NCBI GenBank assembly: GCA_049487715.1
Contig: CP150551.1
Location: 620,001 to 684,000, forward strand
DNA from: Pycnococcus provasolii
Lineage: Eukaryota; Chlorophyta; Pseudoscourfieldiophyceae; Pseudoscourfieldiales
DNA length: 64,000 nt
Direction: 5' to 3'
The notes below the pieces were generated by a model. The model worked only from the letters and a program-made list of their open reading frames with translations, had not been told where the DNA came from and did not search any database. Positions 9,768 to 20,303 of this stretch are shown in pieces. Position 1 is the first letter of the stretch. Each line of letters opens with the position of its first letter. A program made the translations under genes and the position numbers.

Positions 9768-11918
9768 ACCCGCACCCGCACCCGCACCTGGACGATCATT
9801 GATGTTGCCTAGCACAATAACTCTCGTCTCTACTTCCGTCGCGGGCAGCGGCGGCGGCGGCATAGTCGCTGCCGTTCTTCCAACCTCGTCAGCAGCAGGC
9901 ATCTGAGGCTCTTCTCGTCCCTGCATGTCTGGGCATTTGTGCCTGTAGTCCTTCCATTCACCCATGCAGCGCCAGCAGAAGTGAAATCTGCACCCAGGAT
10001 GGTAGCAAGTCATGTGATCGCAGCCACCCGTCTTCTCAATTTGACGAAAGCATTTGGGACAGTCTAGGCAATGCTCCGCCACGTAATCCCGTCGTGCATC
10101 TGCCTCCGCCGCCGTCTTAGCCTGTTGTGTGGTTGAAGCGGGTGTGACCTGCTGCATGATGGCATCACCTCCCTGATCAGAATCTGTGGCTGAGGCGGAA
10201 GCCGCCGCCGTTTCTGCGGCACGAGTCCCTTCCTGCATCGTCGCCTCAAGATCTGCCACGTGCGCAAAAAGGCGCGTTGCTGACATGTCAAAGAGTGCTT
10301 CCCAGTCGGGCATTAGGCCGCTCTGATTTGCGGAAATTGCTGCCTCGATACCATCCCACGATTCAAGCAAGTTCGTAAGTGTCGTAGCCACCTCCCCTGG
10401 GCTCATTCGCTGTGGTGCAATTGAGAGAATCATCTCAGCAAACGCACGCGCTGCAGCAACCTGCTCCGCACCGCCGCCGCCGCCGCCGCCGTCTCGCCGT
10501 GGCTGTTGTTGTTCACCATTGCCAGGTTGTTGGTTGGGCCCATTGCCAGCACCTGCACCTGCACCTGCTCCTGCTCCTGCACCTGGACGATCATTGATGT
10601 TGCCTAGCTCAACAATTCTGGTCCCCACTTCCTGCTCGGGCTGTTCGACGTGCTGTGGCTGAGGTTGCTCGAGCTGCTGAGGTTGCTCAGTCTCGTGTTG
10701 TTGAGTTTGAGGCTGCTCCTGCTGCTGACCTTCACGTGCCTCCTCGGGTACCGCTTGTACCTGAGGAGGCGGTGTAACCTCACCCCGCAGGTGCAGCATT
10801 GCCTGCTCAAAATTCACTGCAGCCACACGAGCATCTCTGCCATGCGCGCCAAGCACACACTCCAGCAGTTGGACAGCGCTTCGGTGCTGCTCAGCTATTT
10901 CGAAGACACGCTGAGCCACCGTTGCCACGCGCGCCTCAGCCCGTCGCAGCGTTGCTTCGCCGTTTCTGCGTGCCTCGTCAACCTCCTGAAGAATCTTGGT
11001 GGCGAGCGACCTAGCCCTGCACGACGCTGGAGCGTGCGCCTGTTCGTTGCAGCGTGTGCATGTCTCCATGCGACACATCGGGCATCGCACAGCGGAACAG
11101 CTGTCTTCGCTATTTGATGATCGCACCACGCGAATGTAGCATGGGCAATCTGGAGTTGCGCAGTGCACTGTATTGGGTGTGGGTGCCTCCCTGCGTCGTC
11201 GAACGAGGTGCTCGTACAAACGAGCTGGTAGAAGTTCGTGCAGCTGCGTGTTCGTGAACGAGCCTAAAGAGCAGTTGAACGGGCAAGCCACCGCGGTGTT
11301 GTTCACGTCGCTGAGTCGTGCGTGATCACCGCCGCCGTGGCCCGTTTCGTTCTGCGCGCCGGAGAGGATGTCATTCACTCGCACTTCTGCGTGTGCAGCA
11401 GCGCACATTCGGCACATCGTATGGTCGCACCGGAAGACGTGGAAGATGTCTTCCTTGGGCAAGACTTCATAGCATATTGGGCAGGTGTACGCTGCGGCTG
11501 CGGAGTATGCGGCTGCGGCTGCGGCTGCGTCGCCAGAGGAACCTGCGTGCGTGCTTGTCGTCTCCGCCGTCACAACTGCGTCTTTCGTCTCCTCAAGCGT
11601 TCTCTTGACGACGGCGTCGACGATGGGATCCACGTTGCTTGCACCTGGATTAGTCCAGTTGCTCTTGAGAAGCTGCTCGTATGCCACTTCTCTGGTGTAC
11701 TCCCTATTCTTGTCGGCGATGGTCACCGCGAGTTCTGCGGGCATGCCCTGCCTTTCCAGCGTCGCCACAACTTCGGACGTGATTATGGTCGCAAGTCGCT
11801 CGACTTCTTCCTTCTTTTCAGTTTCGAGGTGTTCGCGCGTCATGGCTAGGGATGGCGGTCGGTCCGCGTCGTTGCCTTCCGTGAGTGCGTGCTCGACGAT
11901 ACCATCTTCAAACAACAT
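8142..11918 (-). CDS. Very large RBR (RING-IBR-RING) E3 ubiquitin ligase
   Basis: From the first in-frame ATG (11918) the product is ~1258 residues. Numbering from there, an acidic start is followed by RING1 (~146-216; CPICYEVLPKED, HTMCRMC), an IBR (~235-300; CPCYI, CPMCRMETCTRCNEQAH) and, after ~310 extra residues, RING2 (~617-662; CPKCFRQIEKTGGCDHMTC, FCWRCMGEW). The Cys in GGCDHM (~633) is the expected catalytic thioester Cys. The insert is Gln/Pro-rich and holds a Gly-Ala dipeptide run. A second copy of GNINDRPGAGAG and a longer GA run follow RING2, and EYARLANVAAG appears twice in tandem. The rest is helical and low complexity. The frame stays open upstream to 12242 without an ATG. An ATG-led poly-Ala frame from 12298 (another frame) could supply the real N-terminus through an indel or small intron. 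Confidence 0.85.
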
Positions 11919-12070
11919 GTCATCGTCGTTGTCCACGTTGTCGTCATCGTCGACGTTGAGTTGACTGACATTGTTCTCATCAACATCAAAGTCGTCGTCG
12001 TCGTCAGCAGCAGCAGCGGCAGCGGCGGCGGCGGCGGAAGTCAAGAGACATTTATTAGAATTGCTGGGAT

Positions 12071-12243
12071 TCAGCAAAATACCGGTCTCACACGGACGAT
12101 GATTAGAGGCCAACAACGCAGCTGTAGGTAAGCTTGTCGTTGGTTCCACCAAGTCAAGGACGGATCCTCCAAGGACAAGGAGGAGTCCTCCAATTCCAGG
12201 AGGAGGTGTGAGCGCGAACGCTTCGTGCCAACCAAGGGCAATT

Positions 12244-12285
<42 letters not shown>

Positions 12286-12298
12286 GAGGAGACGCCAT
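12071..12298 (-). other. Possible alternative N-terminus of the RBR ligase (poly-Ala frame)
   Basis: An ATG at 12298 opens a 75-codon frame, one reading frame away from the ligase. It encodes an 11-Ala run from a CTG/CAG triplet repeat and then GELPLVGTKRSRSH. The ligase frame overlaps it and has no ATG before 11918. A one-base indel near 12150-12190 or a short intron could join them. Without transcripts this remains a guess. Confidence 0.35.
12246..12283. repeat. CAG/CTG triplet repeat
   Basis: About twelve CAG units on the plus strand, read as poly-Ala on the minus strand. A length-variable site by nature. Confidence 0.85.
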
Positions 12299-12770
12299 GA
12301 CTGACTCTTCAAGGAGCTACCCTACTCGTAGGAAAACAACGAGAATGAACGCCTGCTTTGCCCCCTGGGCCTGGGCCTGGGGCTGGGGTGACCCCCCGGA
12401 GAACTCCCCCCCGGGGAGCAGAGAGCAGAGAGCAGAGAGAGCAGAGAGCAGAGCCGGCTGGGCCCACCCATATTTCCCTGGGGTTTGATTCGGGGTTGGG
12501 TTCGGGTTCGGGTTAGGTTGTTCGGGTTCTCGAGAGCATGTCATGCGAAGCACGCAGCACGCCATTAGTCTACGATAGTGGTAACGGGTCACAAGTGCGA
12601 AGCTTCCTCGTCCGGGTGGTGGTGGTGGTGGTGGTGGTGGTGGTGGTGGTGGTGGTGGTACCGGTACCTGCTACCAACTATGTTCTTCTTGTACATAAAT
12701 ACCTTTTTAGTTATAGTTAAATTACTATACCGCTTTTTCTTTTACGTAGTTCTTAAGTTAGTTAAAAAAT
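12299..12770. other. Intergenic region with degenerate telomeric and GGT repeats
   Basis: No gene is seen. Three repeat tracts are present: GAGAGCAGAGA-type runs at 12416-12452, degenerate telomere-like GGGTTC/GGGTTA units at 12481-12535 (186-237 bp upstream of the ATG at 12298), and a (GGT)n run at 12615-12659. The AT-rich end (12680-12770) is likely the 3' UTR of the downstream minus-strand gene. Confidence 0.6.
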
Positions 12771-14162
12771 TTACATGCCGAACAAGTACCCAAAAGCCTT
12801 GCCTAGCACGCCGCGCGGAGTCAAAGCCTTCCTCAACGCGCCGACGTTCACCAGCGGTTCGCAGCGACCGCTCAACGGGTTGTAGTACGTCCCGAGAAGA
12901 TCCGCGCGACGCTTCACCTCGTCGCAGTATGCGCCGAGGTCTGACGTGTAGTCAAGCGCGAGCGGGACGTCGACGCCCGTGCTTGCGTCAACGCCAAACA
13001 GCAATTCAACAAGAGCCGCAGTCTCGTGCACATTTAAGGCGCGTTCGTCAAGCAAATCAAGCAGCTTAATGCAAGTCCCACCCTCGCGCACGGTGTGTAC
13101 TGCAGGCGCGTACGTCAGCCACCCATTTCCGCACCTGCGAACCTCCTGTGCTTCACTCTTAAAGTCATCCAGCACATCCATCGACAGCTCCGTCTCCGCG
13201 TCGAGCTTCCCGAAGAAGTCTACGACGTCGTTGTCGTCAGTGCAGAGGCGGATCACGAGCTGCACGCCAAAGTGTACGGATAGAGCACGCAGCTCGCTGA
13301 CCATGTCGTCCCTTGCTCTCACATCCGAATGTCCCGACGTTGCGGAGGTTGGCAGCCCATCCGTGGCGATTGTCAAGAACACCTGTTTTCCACGAAGACG
13401 TTCCGTCTCAGCGTCGAGGCGACGTCGAATACCCCTCAGGCTGTCCGCAAGAGGTGTGACGCCTCTCGGAGACGACGCCGCAAGCATGGAGTTAAACCTC
13501 GAGAACGACTCCTCGTCGTGCACGCGAACGAACCCGTCGCCCTCCGAAAGGCTCGAGGATCGGTTACCGCCAAGCGGATTCAGCAAGTGAAACTCGGCTG
13601 GCACTCCGACGGCGACGGCGACGCGTGCCTGTAACACGGCCATAGCCTTGATTTCATCCCAACGCGAACACGCTTTCATCTTAAGCGTCCCGTACTCAGC
13701 AGTGAGCTTGTTGCCGTCCATCTCTCCCGTGGATCCTGAGTTGTCCAAAATGAACAGACGCAAGCCCACACGGCTGTCGGCATCAGTCACAAGACGAGCA
13801 AGGCCCGCAGGGAAGCCTAGTGAGCGCAATCTTTGCACAGCACTACTCTGCGACGCGCGAGGCACGTTCGGCGCGTGTGTGGTGAACTGCATCGTCTCCA
13901 GCGGCGGCGCTGACGGCCTCGGTGAGGCTGGTTCGCCGTGCGCTTCGCTTTCCAGCGCCGCGGCTAATGCGTAGTTCGGCACGCACGCTCGCACGTCGAA
14001 GCGGTTTCTGCACAGCGGGCAGGAGGCTGTTGATCGCAGTCGGTCTGTGGGCAGGGAGGCGACGCACGACGCGCAGAACGTGTGTCCGCACGTGGGTATC
14101 AGCGTCGGGGACTGGTAGCGGTGGAGGCAAATAGCACACTCGTAACTCGACGTGGACGACAT
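12771..14162 (-). CDS. RING-HC finger plus von Willebrand factor A protein
   Basis: The ATG at 14162 gives 463 residues; the frame is open further upstream only through non-ATG codons. A C3HC4 RING occupies residues 9-52 (CAICLHRY, CGHTFCASC, CPLCR), so E3 ligase activity is likely. Residues ~134-340 form a VWA domain with an intact MIDAS, D-N-S-G-S (140-144), in FILDNSGSTGEMDGN. The C-terminal ~100 residues are helical and end in GVLGKAFGYLF. RING-VWA proteins occur in plants (WAV3/copine-like E3s) with the same order, although this one is shorter. It follows the RBR gene in the same orientation, so two unrelated E3 ligases are adjacent. Confidence 0.82.
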   Translation of the reverse strand: MSSTSSYECAICLHRYQSPTLIPTCGHTFCASCVASLPTDRLRSTASCPLCRNRFDVRACVPNYALAAALESEAHGEPASPRPSAPPLETMQFTTHAPNVPRASQSSAVQRLRSLGFPAGLARLVTDADSRVGLRLFILDNSGSTGEMDGNKLTAEYGTLKMKACSRWDEIKAMAVLQARVAVAVGVPAEFHLLNPLGGNRSSSLSEGDGFVRVHDEESFSRFNSMLAASSPRGVTPLADSLRGIRRRLDAETERLRGKQVFLTIATDGLPTSATSGHSDVRARDDMVSELRALSVHFGVQLVIRLCTDDNDVVDFFGKLDAETELSMDVLDDFKSEAQEVRRCGNGWLTYAPAVHTVREGGTCIKLLDLLDERALNVHETAALVELLFGVDASTGVDVPLALDYTSDLGAYCDEVKRRADLLGTYYNPLSGRCEPLVNVGALRKALTPRGVLGKAFGYLFGM

Positions 14163-14376
14163 GATTGTTTGCGGAGGGAGTGCGAGATTTAAGGAGAAAA
14201 AAGCGCAGGTTCTCTTCTTGGAGGTGGCGTTTTCCAAGTGCGTCAGATCTCAACTTTTTCTTGCACTCTCTCCTTGAGGTTGAGGGGTGGAGAGTCAGTC
14301 CCCTTCCCCGGCCCCTACATGTTGCTTTGTACCAACTAGCTGTTACAGGGCGTCATCACCTGGTACGAGGTACGTC

Positions 14377-16095
14377 TCACGACCACCTCACCTGGTACGC
14401 CGCCGCTTTTCCATCCTCGTCAGCTTCCTTCGGCTGATCTGCCACGCGCGTCACGCGATACACGCCTCGCGGCGCAGCGGGAATGCGCCAATTCTGCGCG
14501 AGTCGTGCGTCGGTTGAATCACACGCAGGTGGAGAGAACCAGTCGCGCGATGCACTGGGAATGTCGAAGCGCAGCATGCGCACGGCGCCGTCCGGAGGGT
14601 CAAGCGTCGCAGAGAGGCTTGCCTGCTCGCTCTCTGCCCGTCGCTCAAGCACGCGGAACACGGCCGACGTTGTCCACGGAGGCACAACCGACGTGCCACC
14701 CTCGCCGCCGAGACGAAGCGTGCGCGTCGACTGAGCAACCGACTCCGGTGTGAGCGGAACGGAGCGCCACGTCGCATTCGCAAAGGGAACGGGGGCGTGA
14801 AGCGTGGGCACATCGTCCGGCGTGGTTGCGCCACCCGCGCTCGTTCCCGCACCGCGGAAAACGGGCGGCGTGAGACTATTTGCAGGTGCACCTGCACCGC
14901 CAACGAGCAGGTCGACGAGCAGGCTTACCGCCGGCAAGCCTTGCACGTACACCGCGGATCGATGATCCCTGAGGGCTCCGAGCGTGTCGCCGCCATTCAA
15001 TGCCTTGTCAATTGCTTCATCCTCCTCATCAAACGCCGCCGGCGGCTCCGCAGCCGCGGATGACGACGAGGCGCGGCTGTCCATGGGCACATACGCGATT
15101 CCCGCGCTTGTCAGCTGCGCGCGTAGTCCACGCGTCGTGGGCGACAGCACTGCCCCGAATGCCTCCCCTCCTCCTTTCGCGTCCGTACCGAACATGCCTG
15201 GCATGTGAAAGCACACGGCGAGCTCCGGCGCGATTGCGTAGAAAACGGGACACTGCTTGGTTTCCAAGAGGCGCAGAAGACTCCTCGTGGCGTCGGTGAA
15301 CGCGGAAAGCCTAGCTGCGATCGCCTCCGCCGCCTCGTCACCTGCACCTCGACTGCCGGGCGTTGTGGACGGCGACGGCGTGTCCGCCATTCTTGCTGAC
15401 GACACGCTGTGCTGCCGCGCAGATCTTTCGAGCGCGACGAGCACGGTAGTTGGCCAAGGGCGGTCTGGGTACACGAAGGTGGTGAGCGCCTTCGCAAGCT
15501 GGCTCGCCTCGTCGTCGGCGGTGAAGTCGGCGGCACCGGAGATGCCGCTCCACCTTGCCGGTGCGCACGCGTTTGCGACAGCCAGTGCCGCCCTTTCTTC
15601 TGGCTTTCCGTTAGGCATAGGTTTGCCGCTGACGAAGGCGACTCGTTTGCTTGGAATCCAGTCGAGCGGGAAGCTGGCTGCAAGCTGATCGGCGGAGTTT
15701 TTCCGTCCCGACGGCGTTACGCGTCGTTCTTCGTCGTCCATATTATTTTGCATACTGGCTCCGTCGGCGTACTTCGTTCGTTTGTGTGCTGTGTTTGTTG
15801 CGGGAGCCGGCGCAGCGAACGACGTCATGTGTACGGCACGCAGGTTGAGTGATAACGCGCGAGGCAGTGAAGCGGCAGCAGCGGCATCTGACGAGGTGGA
15901 GGGCGGGGCGTTCTTTGCCACATCCCCGAGCGCAGAGGGATTGGCGTTCGTGGCATCCTGGTGGAGGTCCTCGAATGTGCGCACCCTAGCAGCGCGCGAA
16001 GATGCGTCGCGTGGCTTGACCTTATGAGGCAGGTGTGAGGCTGATGGCTGAACGCTACCAGATGCGCCAGCGCCAGCGCCAGCAGGCGCCGTCAT
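14377..16095 (-). CDS. DONSON: DONSON homologue (replication-fork / CMG assembly factor)
   Basis: A 572-residue protein from the ATG at 16095. A disordered Ala/Ser-rich N-terminus precedes the conserved core: FPLDWIPSKRVAFVS, a helical block FTDATRSLLRLLETKQCPVF and the diagnostic AVLSPTTRGLRAQLTSAGIA. DONSON helps GINS join MCM to build the CMG helicase and protects stalled forks in the nucleus. The core order matches animal and plant proteins, and the length is close to the human ~566 residues. The 313-bp spacer to the divergent peptidase gene (16096-16408) contains three copies of a GGGAAGGT-like motif near 16175-16215 but no other recognised element. Confidence 0.85.
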   Translation of the reverse strand: MTAPAGAGAGASGSVQPSASHLPHKVKPRDASSRAARVRTFEDLHQDATNANPSALGDVAKNAPPSTSSDAAAAASLPRALSLNLRAVHMTSFAAPAPATNTAHKRTKYADGASMQNNMDDEERRVTPSGRKNSADQLAASFPLDWIPSKRVAFVSGKPMPNGKPEERAALAVANACAPARWSGISGAADFTADDEASQLAKALTTFVYPDRPWPTTVLVALERSARQHSVSSARMADTPSPSTTPGSRGAGDEAAEAIAARLSAFTDATRSLLRLLETKQCPVFYAIAPELAVCFHMPGMFGTDAKGGGEAFGAVLSPTTRGLRAQLTSAGIAYVPMDSRASSSSAAAEPPAAFDEEDEAIDKALNGGDTLGALRDHRSAVYVQGLPAVSLLVDLLVGGAGAPANSLTPPVFRGAGTSAGGATTPDDVPTLHAPVPFANATWRSVPLTPESVAQSTRTLRLGGEGGTSVVPPWTTSAVFRVLERRAESEQASLSATLDPPDGAVRMLRFDIPSASRDWFSPPACDSTDARLAQNWRIPAAPRGVYRVTRVADQPKEADEDGKAAAYQVRWS

Positions 16096-16408
16096 ATTCT
16101 ATTTTGACGTACTTCGAAGAATGGCTGCTGGTCAAACCGATCTTCGTCTTCGAGAACGTTGGTGGCACCGGGCCTGGGAAAGGTGCCTGGGAAGGTCATC
16201 TGAATCTGGGAAGGTAAAAGAGAAAGGGAGGGAAGGTCGGGTTCACCTGTCGGGTTCAAACTTGTTCCAAACCCCATTATTGCCTATCAGCCTTTGAGTA
16301 ACTTTTGCTCCCGGCCTTTCCTCCATGAAAAAAACTGCTTCCCTCCCTTCCACTTCTGAGTTGTGAAAAATCTGCAGGCTCAAGATTGAAAACGATTGAG
16401 TTTGATCA

Positions 16409-19400
16409 ATGGCGATTAAAGTGACCTCGGTGATGGTGCTGCCACTGGTGCTGCCTTTGGTGGTGCTCCTTGTGCTTGCGACCTCCTCATGCTTCCTCGT
16501 TCTCGCGTCTGATGATAAATCGGCATCGTCGTCGTCGTCGTCCGCACTTCCAGGTGGTCCAACCAACAACAACAACAACAGCAGCAACAGCATGATGGTG
16601 ATGAATGGGAACAACAACAACAATAGCAGCACGGTCAGCTTGAAGGTTCTGTTCGTTGCGTACTTAGCGATGGACAACAACCTCATGTGTAGTGGTCGAA
16701 AGAATCTCGCAGAACTCGTACGAGGCATGCAGTCTCTGACAAATGACGACGACGAGCAAATCGTCGTGCTCGCGCTCTCTGATCAAACAGGCTCGCGGCG
16801 ATACAACGAGGCATGTCCATGGCCCATGGACGAAGCGCTTCTTTTCCCGGATGCGCCGGAGTCGTCGGGGATGAGGGGCACTTGGAATGGTCCTAGCGCG
16901 CGTCTCGTGCAGATCACCAAGCAGGGCATCGTCGCGCCTATGCGATTTGGACGCCAATTCATGTGGTCCGAGAGGAACACGGCTGACCCGATCGCTATGG
17001 CAAACCTCTTAAACGACATCCTCGATGCGTATCCAGCGGAACACACAGTTCTATCCATCGGCTCTCACGGAGCTGGATGGCTAGCACAGCTTGACGACAT
17101 GAGACCTGAGGGCGCCGGCCACTGCGCAACGATGGGCAATTGCCAGGAGGAAATGGCTCTAGTGGACTTCGCATACGCGATCCAAGCGGGCTCACGTGTA
17201 CATCGATGGGATTTACTGATCTTAGATATGTGCCGAATGGCTCAGGTGGAGGTGATGGATGTGCTGTGCGGCGTGGACATCGCGAGGTACATCGTTGCCT
17301 CGCAACTTAACGTACCCGCTGCTGGCCACGACTACGTGAGTATCGTTCAACAACTCGCTCGTCTTGCGACAATGTCAACCAATGACGACGGCGACCAGAA
17401 AGCGTACGCGTTGGCGGTGTCAGCCGTGCGAAGTTTTGCCACCAAGAGTGAGAATGGCCCATCGTGGGATGCCGGTGAAGTGACTATGGCCGTTGTCAAC
17501 TGCTCCGCCTTTGGACGGCTGTCGAATTCGATACAAGCGTACATTGACAAGATCACCGCTATTCAGCGCCCATACCTTGAGAACTCGTACGACCGCATAG
17601 AAGCGATCGAGAAAGGTTCGCTGCCATCACCAAGGTCGTCGCTAGCACAGCTCTGGGCAACACTGTCTAGATGCATCGCGCTTGAGATGAAAGACAATCG
17701 CAACGCACAGACAAACATGGGACTTGGCGATGGGAAGCAGGAGGAAATGCAAGTGGATCTTGGATCTTGGCTATGTGGATCGTTGGGAACAAACGACCGC
17801 AGGTGCGCCGTCGAGGGAGATGCGCAAAAGTACGAGATCATACCAGGTGCCCTGACTACTACTGCACACGACGACGACGACGACGACGAAGACGAAGAAG
17901 ACGACGAAAGCGATGGCAACGACGCAGACGCGCAAGAAGCTGATCAAATGAAGTCGTCAATGGATAGAGTGGACGGCGTACCTGCATGCGTCGAGATGTT
18001 TCTCGAACATCCCACACGTGGCGTCAAGATGAACCTAAGCGATGCAGACATGACTATCGCCCGGTCCATTGCAGCATGGTTCAACGGCAATTCCGAATGG
18101 GGTTCACCACTATCAATATCCTCGAAGGTGGAAGAAGAAGAAGAAGAACATGCGAAGATCAGCGTCGAGCAAGCTGTGAATCTCATTTTCAACAGTGAGA
18201 ACGAAACCCAATTGAACGAGCTTGCTGCGAGCCCTTCGAATCTCAGAAAACTTTTGCAAGCGTTCAACCACACACAGGAGGTACGGGCACTGTGGGAGGC
18301 GTACAAAGCAGCTTTGCCATATTTCGTCGCTGGTCCGGGCAGCTTCGGAAGCACAGGCTTAGGCATATACTACCCTCTCCTCAGCCAAACTGACGATGGC
18401 AGTGCTCAGGATCTTAGCGAGGTTGAAGTACAAAATTTCCAATACTACTACATGTACGTGGGCGGACTTGACGAGGTGGCGGACGGCGGCGAGGTTGGTG
18501 GTGGATTGCCGCCACTGGACGAAGCGAGAGAGCATCTGTCGAATCTGACGACATGGAAGAGTATTGAAGGGTACTCGCCACTTGCTGGAAGGTGGGCAGC
18601 GTATCTGAAATGGGTTGAACGCCCTACAGACATCCTGACGAGCCGTTTTATTCGGGAGAGCAGCGCATCGGCGGAATTTCGATTCCTCCCATCGACCATC
18701 CAAGCTTGGGTTTCAGGAGGAGGAGTCGACGATCGTGGCGATCCTGCCAGAAGCAGCAACTACACCACCACCACCGGCGATTACATTACCGAAAACAATA
18801 ACACTGACGCATCATGGCACATGCGCGCAGTCGCTGTCGGTGGAATTGCGACGCGATCTGAGATGTGGGTTGGCTGGAACCTCAATCTCACGGCAGGAGG
18901 AGAAGAAGAAGGGCATGGTGATGAGAAGACGCGACGGCGGTGGTTTAATCAAATGTCTGCTCAACGCCTCTGCGATGACGACGACGACACCGAGCAGCAG
19001 CATCAGCCGTCGTGTGGCTACATCGCATGGCTTGTGATTGCCGGCGCGACCAGCAAGCTGGTATCCGCGTCGAAGGTGGCGCCATCGTTCTCGTTAGGAA
19101 ATTCAAGCATCGAATTGCGCGACGAAATCACGCTGTACGAGGTCGAGGCTGAGTGGAAGGGATACTTCGTCGTTGTGTTCAAGCCGAACAACTCCTCTAA
19201 CATCACCGCAATGGATTGGAAGCAGAGTCAAAGTCCTGTCCCAGCTACAGCCGCCTATACCTCTCTATCGCGAAAGCAAGGTGCGAGGATCCGGGTCATT
19301 GTGCCGGTGCGATGGGCACCACGGTGTGACTCGCCGCGCTCGGCTTACCGCAGCGCCGTATTGCTTAGCACCTTGCGTCGAACGGCGAGGGGCTATAGGC

Positions 19401-20206
19401 GTGTTGCTCGTCCGGTGCTCTGGCTTGATATTGGCCGAGGTGGAGGAATCGGCACCACGACCACAGCGTCGAAGCTCGGGGACATGGAAATCCTGCCAAC
19501 GGAGGAAGTTATGCGCTTGCTAATGAAGAGCACAACACTCAGTGCAGATGGATTGCGCGATGCCGCAGAACGGGCAGGAGGAGGAGTGAGAGGCGATACG
19601 ATCGATGCTGACGATGATGATCTTCGTGACGTCATAGCCTCCCTATTCGAAAATGCGGAAAGCGACACTCCACTCAAGACGAATCAGTCTGGCAACATCT
19701 TCTACACATCGAATTCCTCCTCATCTGACACGCATAATCAGACAACTACATCTGGTGCACGATGGTTGCAGTGGGGTCTTGATCGAGGTGGTACGATCAC
19801 ACCTTTCGTTCTCGGGATGATGTACCGCACGTCGTCATCAGAGGAGAGTCGACTGGGCAACGTCGAAGAACGCACGTTTACGCGGCTCACGGACGATTCG
19901 AGTTGTCTCACATGGGCAGACGACGATGGCAGCGGTGGCCCGATGCTTGGCATAACAGACGTGACTGAATTTTCGAGATTCATGGTGAAAAAGAATCAAG
20001 CGAGAGAGAAAACATCGGCGGCGGACGGCGCGAAGGTGACGACGCTGCTACGCACTTCAACGCCGACGGGTGACAGCGCGTTTGCCGTTTGCGACGTCGA
20101 GAGCACGAGCATCGTGAACGACACGAATGGCGAGCAAAGGATGAGCAGCGTGAGTGAGTGCATGTCCTTCACAGACAAGGAATTGCGCGAGCAGATAGAT
20201 GCGTGA
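16409..20206 (+). CDS. Secreted clostripain-like (C11, clan CD) cysteine peptidase, 1265 aa
   Basis: The ATG at 16409 is followed by a strong signal peptide (residues ~5-34, mostly Leu/Val/Ala). An Asn/Ser-rich linker precedes the C11 catalytic region (~75-330). VLFVAYLAMDNNL is the start strand, IGSHGAGW carries the catalytic His (~220), and ILDMCRMAQVEVM carries the nucleophile Cys (~275). The remaining ~900 residues include an acidic Asp/Glu run (~490-510), further C11-like helical segments and beta-rich regions with many N-x-S/T sites. Clostripains cleave after Arg or Lys and usually self-process. Eukaryotic members are less common than bacterial ones, and this one is roughly twice the usual length. 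Secretion or vacuolar/lysosomal delivery is inferred. Confidence 0.8.
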   Translation: MAIKVTSVMVLPLVLPLVVLLVLATSSCFLVLASDDKSASSSSSSALPGGPTNNNNNSSNSMMVMNGNNNNNSSTVSLKVLFVAYLAMDNNLMCSGRKNLAELVRGMQSLTNDDDEQIVVLALSDQTGSRRYNEACPWPMDEALLFPDAPESSGMRGTWNGPSARLVQITKQGIVAPMRFGRQFMWSERNTADPIAMANLLNDILDAYPAEHTVLSIGSHGAGWLAQLDDMRPEGAGHCATMGNCQEEMALVDFAYAIQAGSRVHRWDLLILDMCRMAQVEVMDVLCGVDIARYIVASQLNVPAAGHDYVSIVQQLARLATMSTNDDGDQKAYALAVSAVRSFATKSENGPSWDAGEVTMAVVNCSAFGRLSNSIQAYIDKITAIQRPYLENSYDRIEAIEKGSLPSPRSSLAQLWATLSRCIALEMKDNRNAQTNMGLGDGKQEEMQVDLGSWLCGSLGTNDRRCAVEGDAQKYEIIPGALTTTAHDDDDDDEDEEDDESDGNDADAQEADQMKSSMDRVDGVPACVEMFLEHPTRGVKMNLSDADMTIARSIAAWFNGNSEWGSPLSISSKVEEEEEEHAKISVEQAVNLIFNSENETQLNELAASPSNLRKLLQAFNHTQEVRALWEAYKAALPYFVAGPGSFGSTGLGIYYPLLSQTDDGSAQDLSEVEVQNFQYYYMYVGGLDEVADGGEVGGGLPPLDEAREHLSNLTTWKSIEGYSPLAGRWAAYLKWVERPTDILTSRFIRESSASAEFRFLPSTIQAWVSGGGVDDRGDPARSSNYTTTTGDYITENNNTDASWHMRAVAVGGIATRSEMWVGWNLNLTAGGEEEGHGDEKTRRRWFNQMSAQRLCDDDDDTEQQHQPSCGYIAWLVIAGATSKLVSASKVAPSFSLGNSSIELRDEITLYEVEAEWKGYFVVVFKPNNSSNITAMDWKQSQSPVPATAAYTSLSRKQGARIRVIVPVRWAPRCDSPRSAYRSAVLLSTLRRTARGYRRVARPVLWLDIGRGGGIGTTTTASKLGDMEILPTEEVMRLLMKSTTLSADGLRDAAERAGGGVRGDTIDADDDDLRDVIASLFENAESDTPLKTNQSGNIFYTSNSSSSDTHNQTTTSGARWLQWGLDRGGTITPFVLGMMYRTSSSEESRLGNVEERTFTRLTDDSSCLTWADDDGSGGPMLGITDVTEFSRFMVKKNQAREKTSAADGAKVTTLLRTSTPTGDSAFAVCDVESTSIVNDTNGEQRMSSVSECMSFTDKELREQIDA

Positions 20207-20303
20207 CAATGAATGAAGTAACCAGAACACAAATCACACGTATCACAGTCTCCCTCCGATCCTCTCTCTCTCTCTCTCTCCCTTTCGTGCTTATTTTTTT
20301 GGT

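Noticed and set aside
9715-9795. Gly-Ala run as a separate silk- or antifreeze-like gene
   Set aside because: It lies inside the continuous RBR ligase frame and comes from a simple GCAGGT-type repeat.
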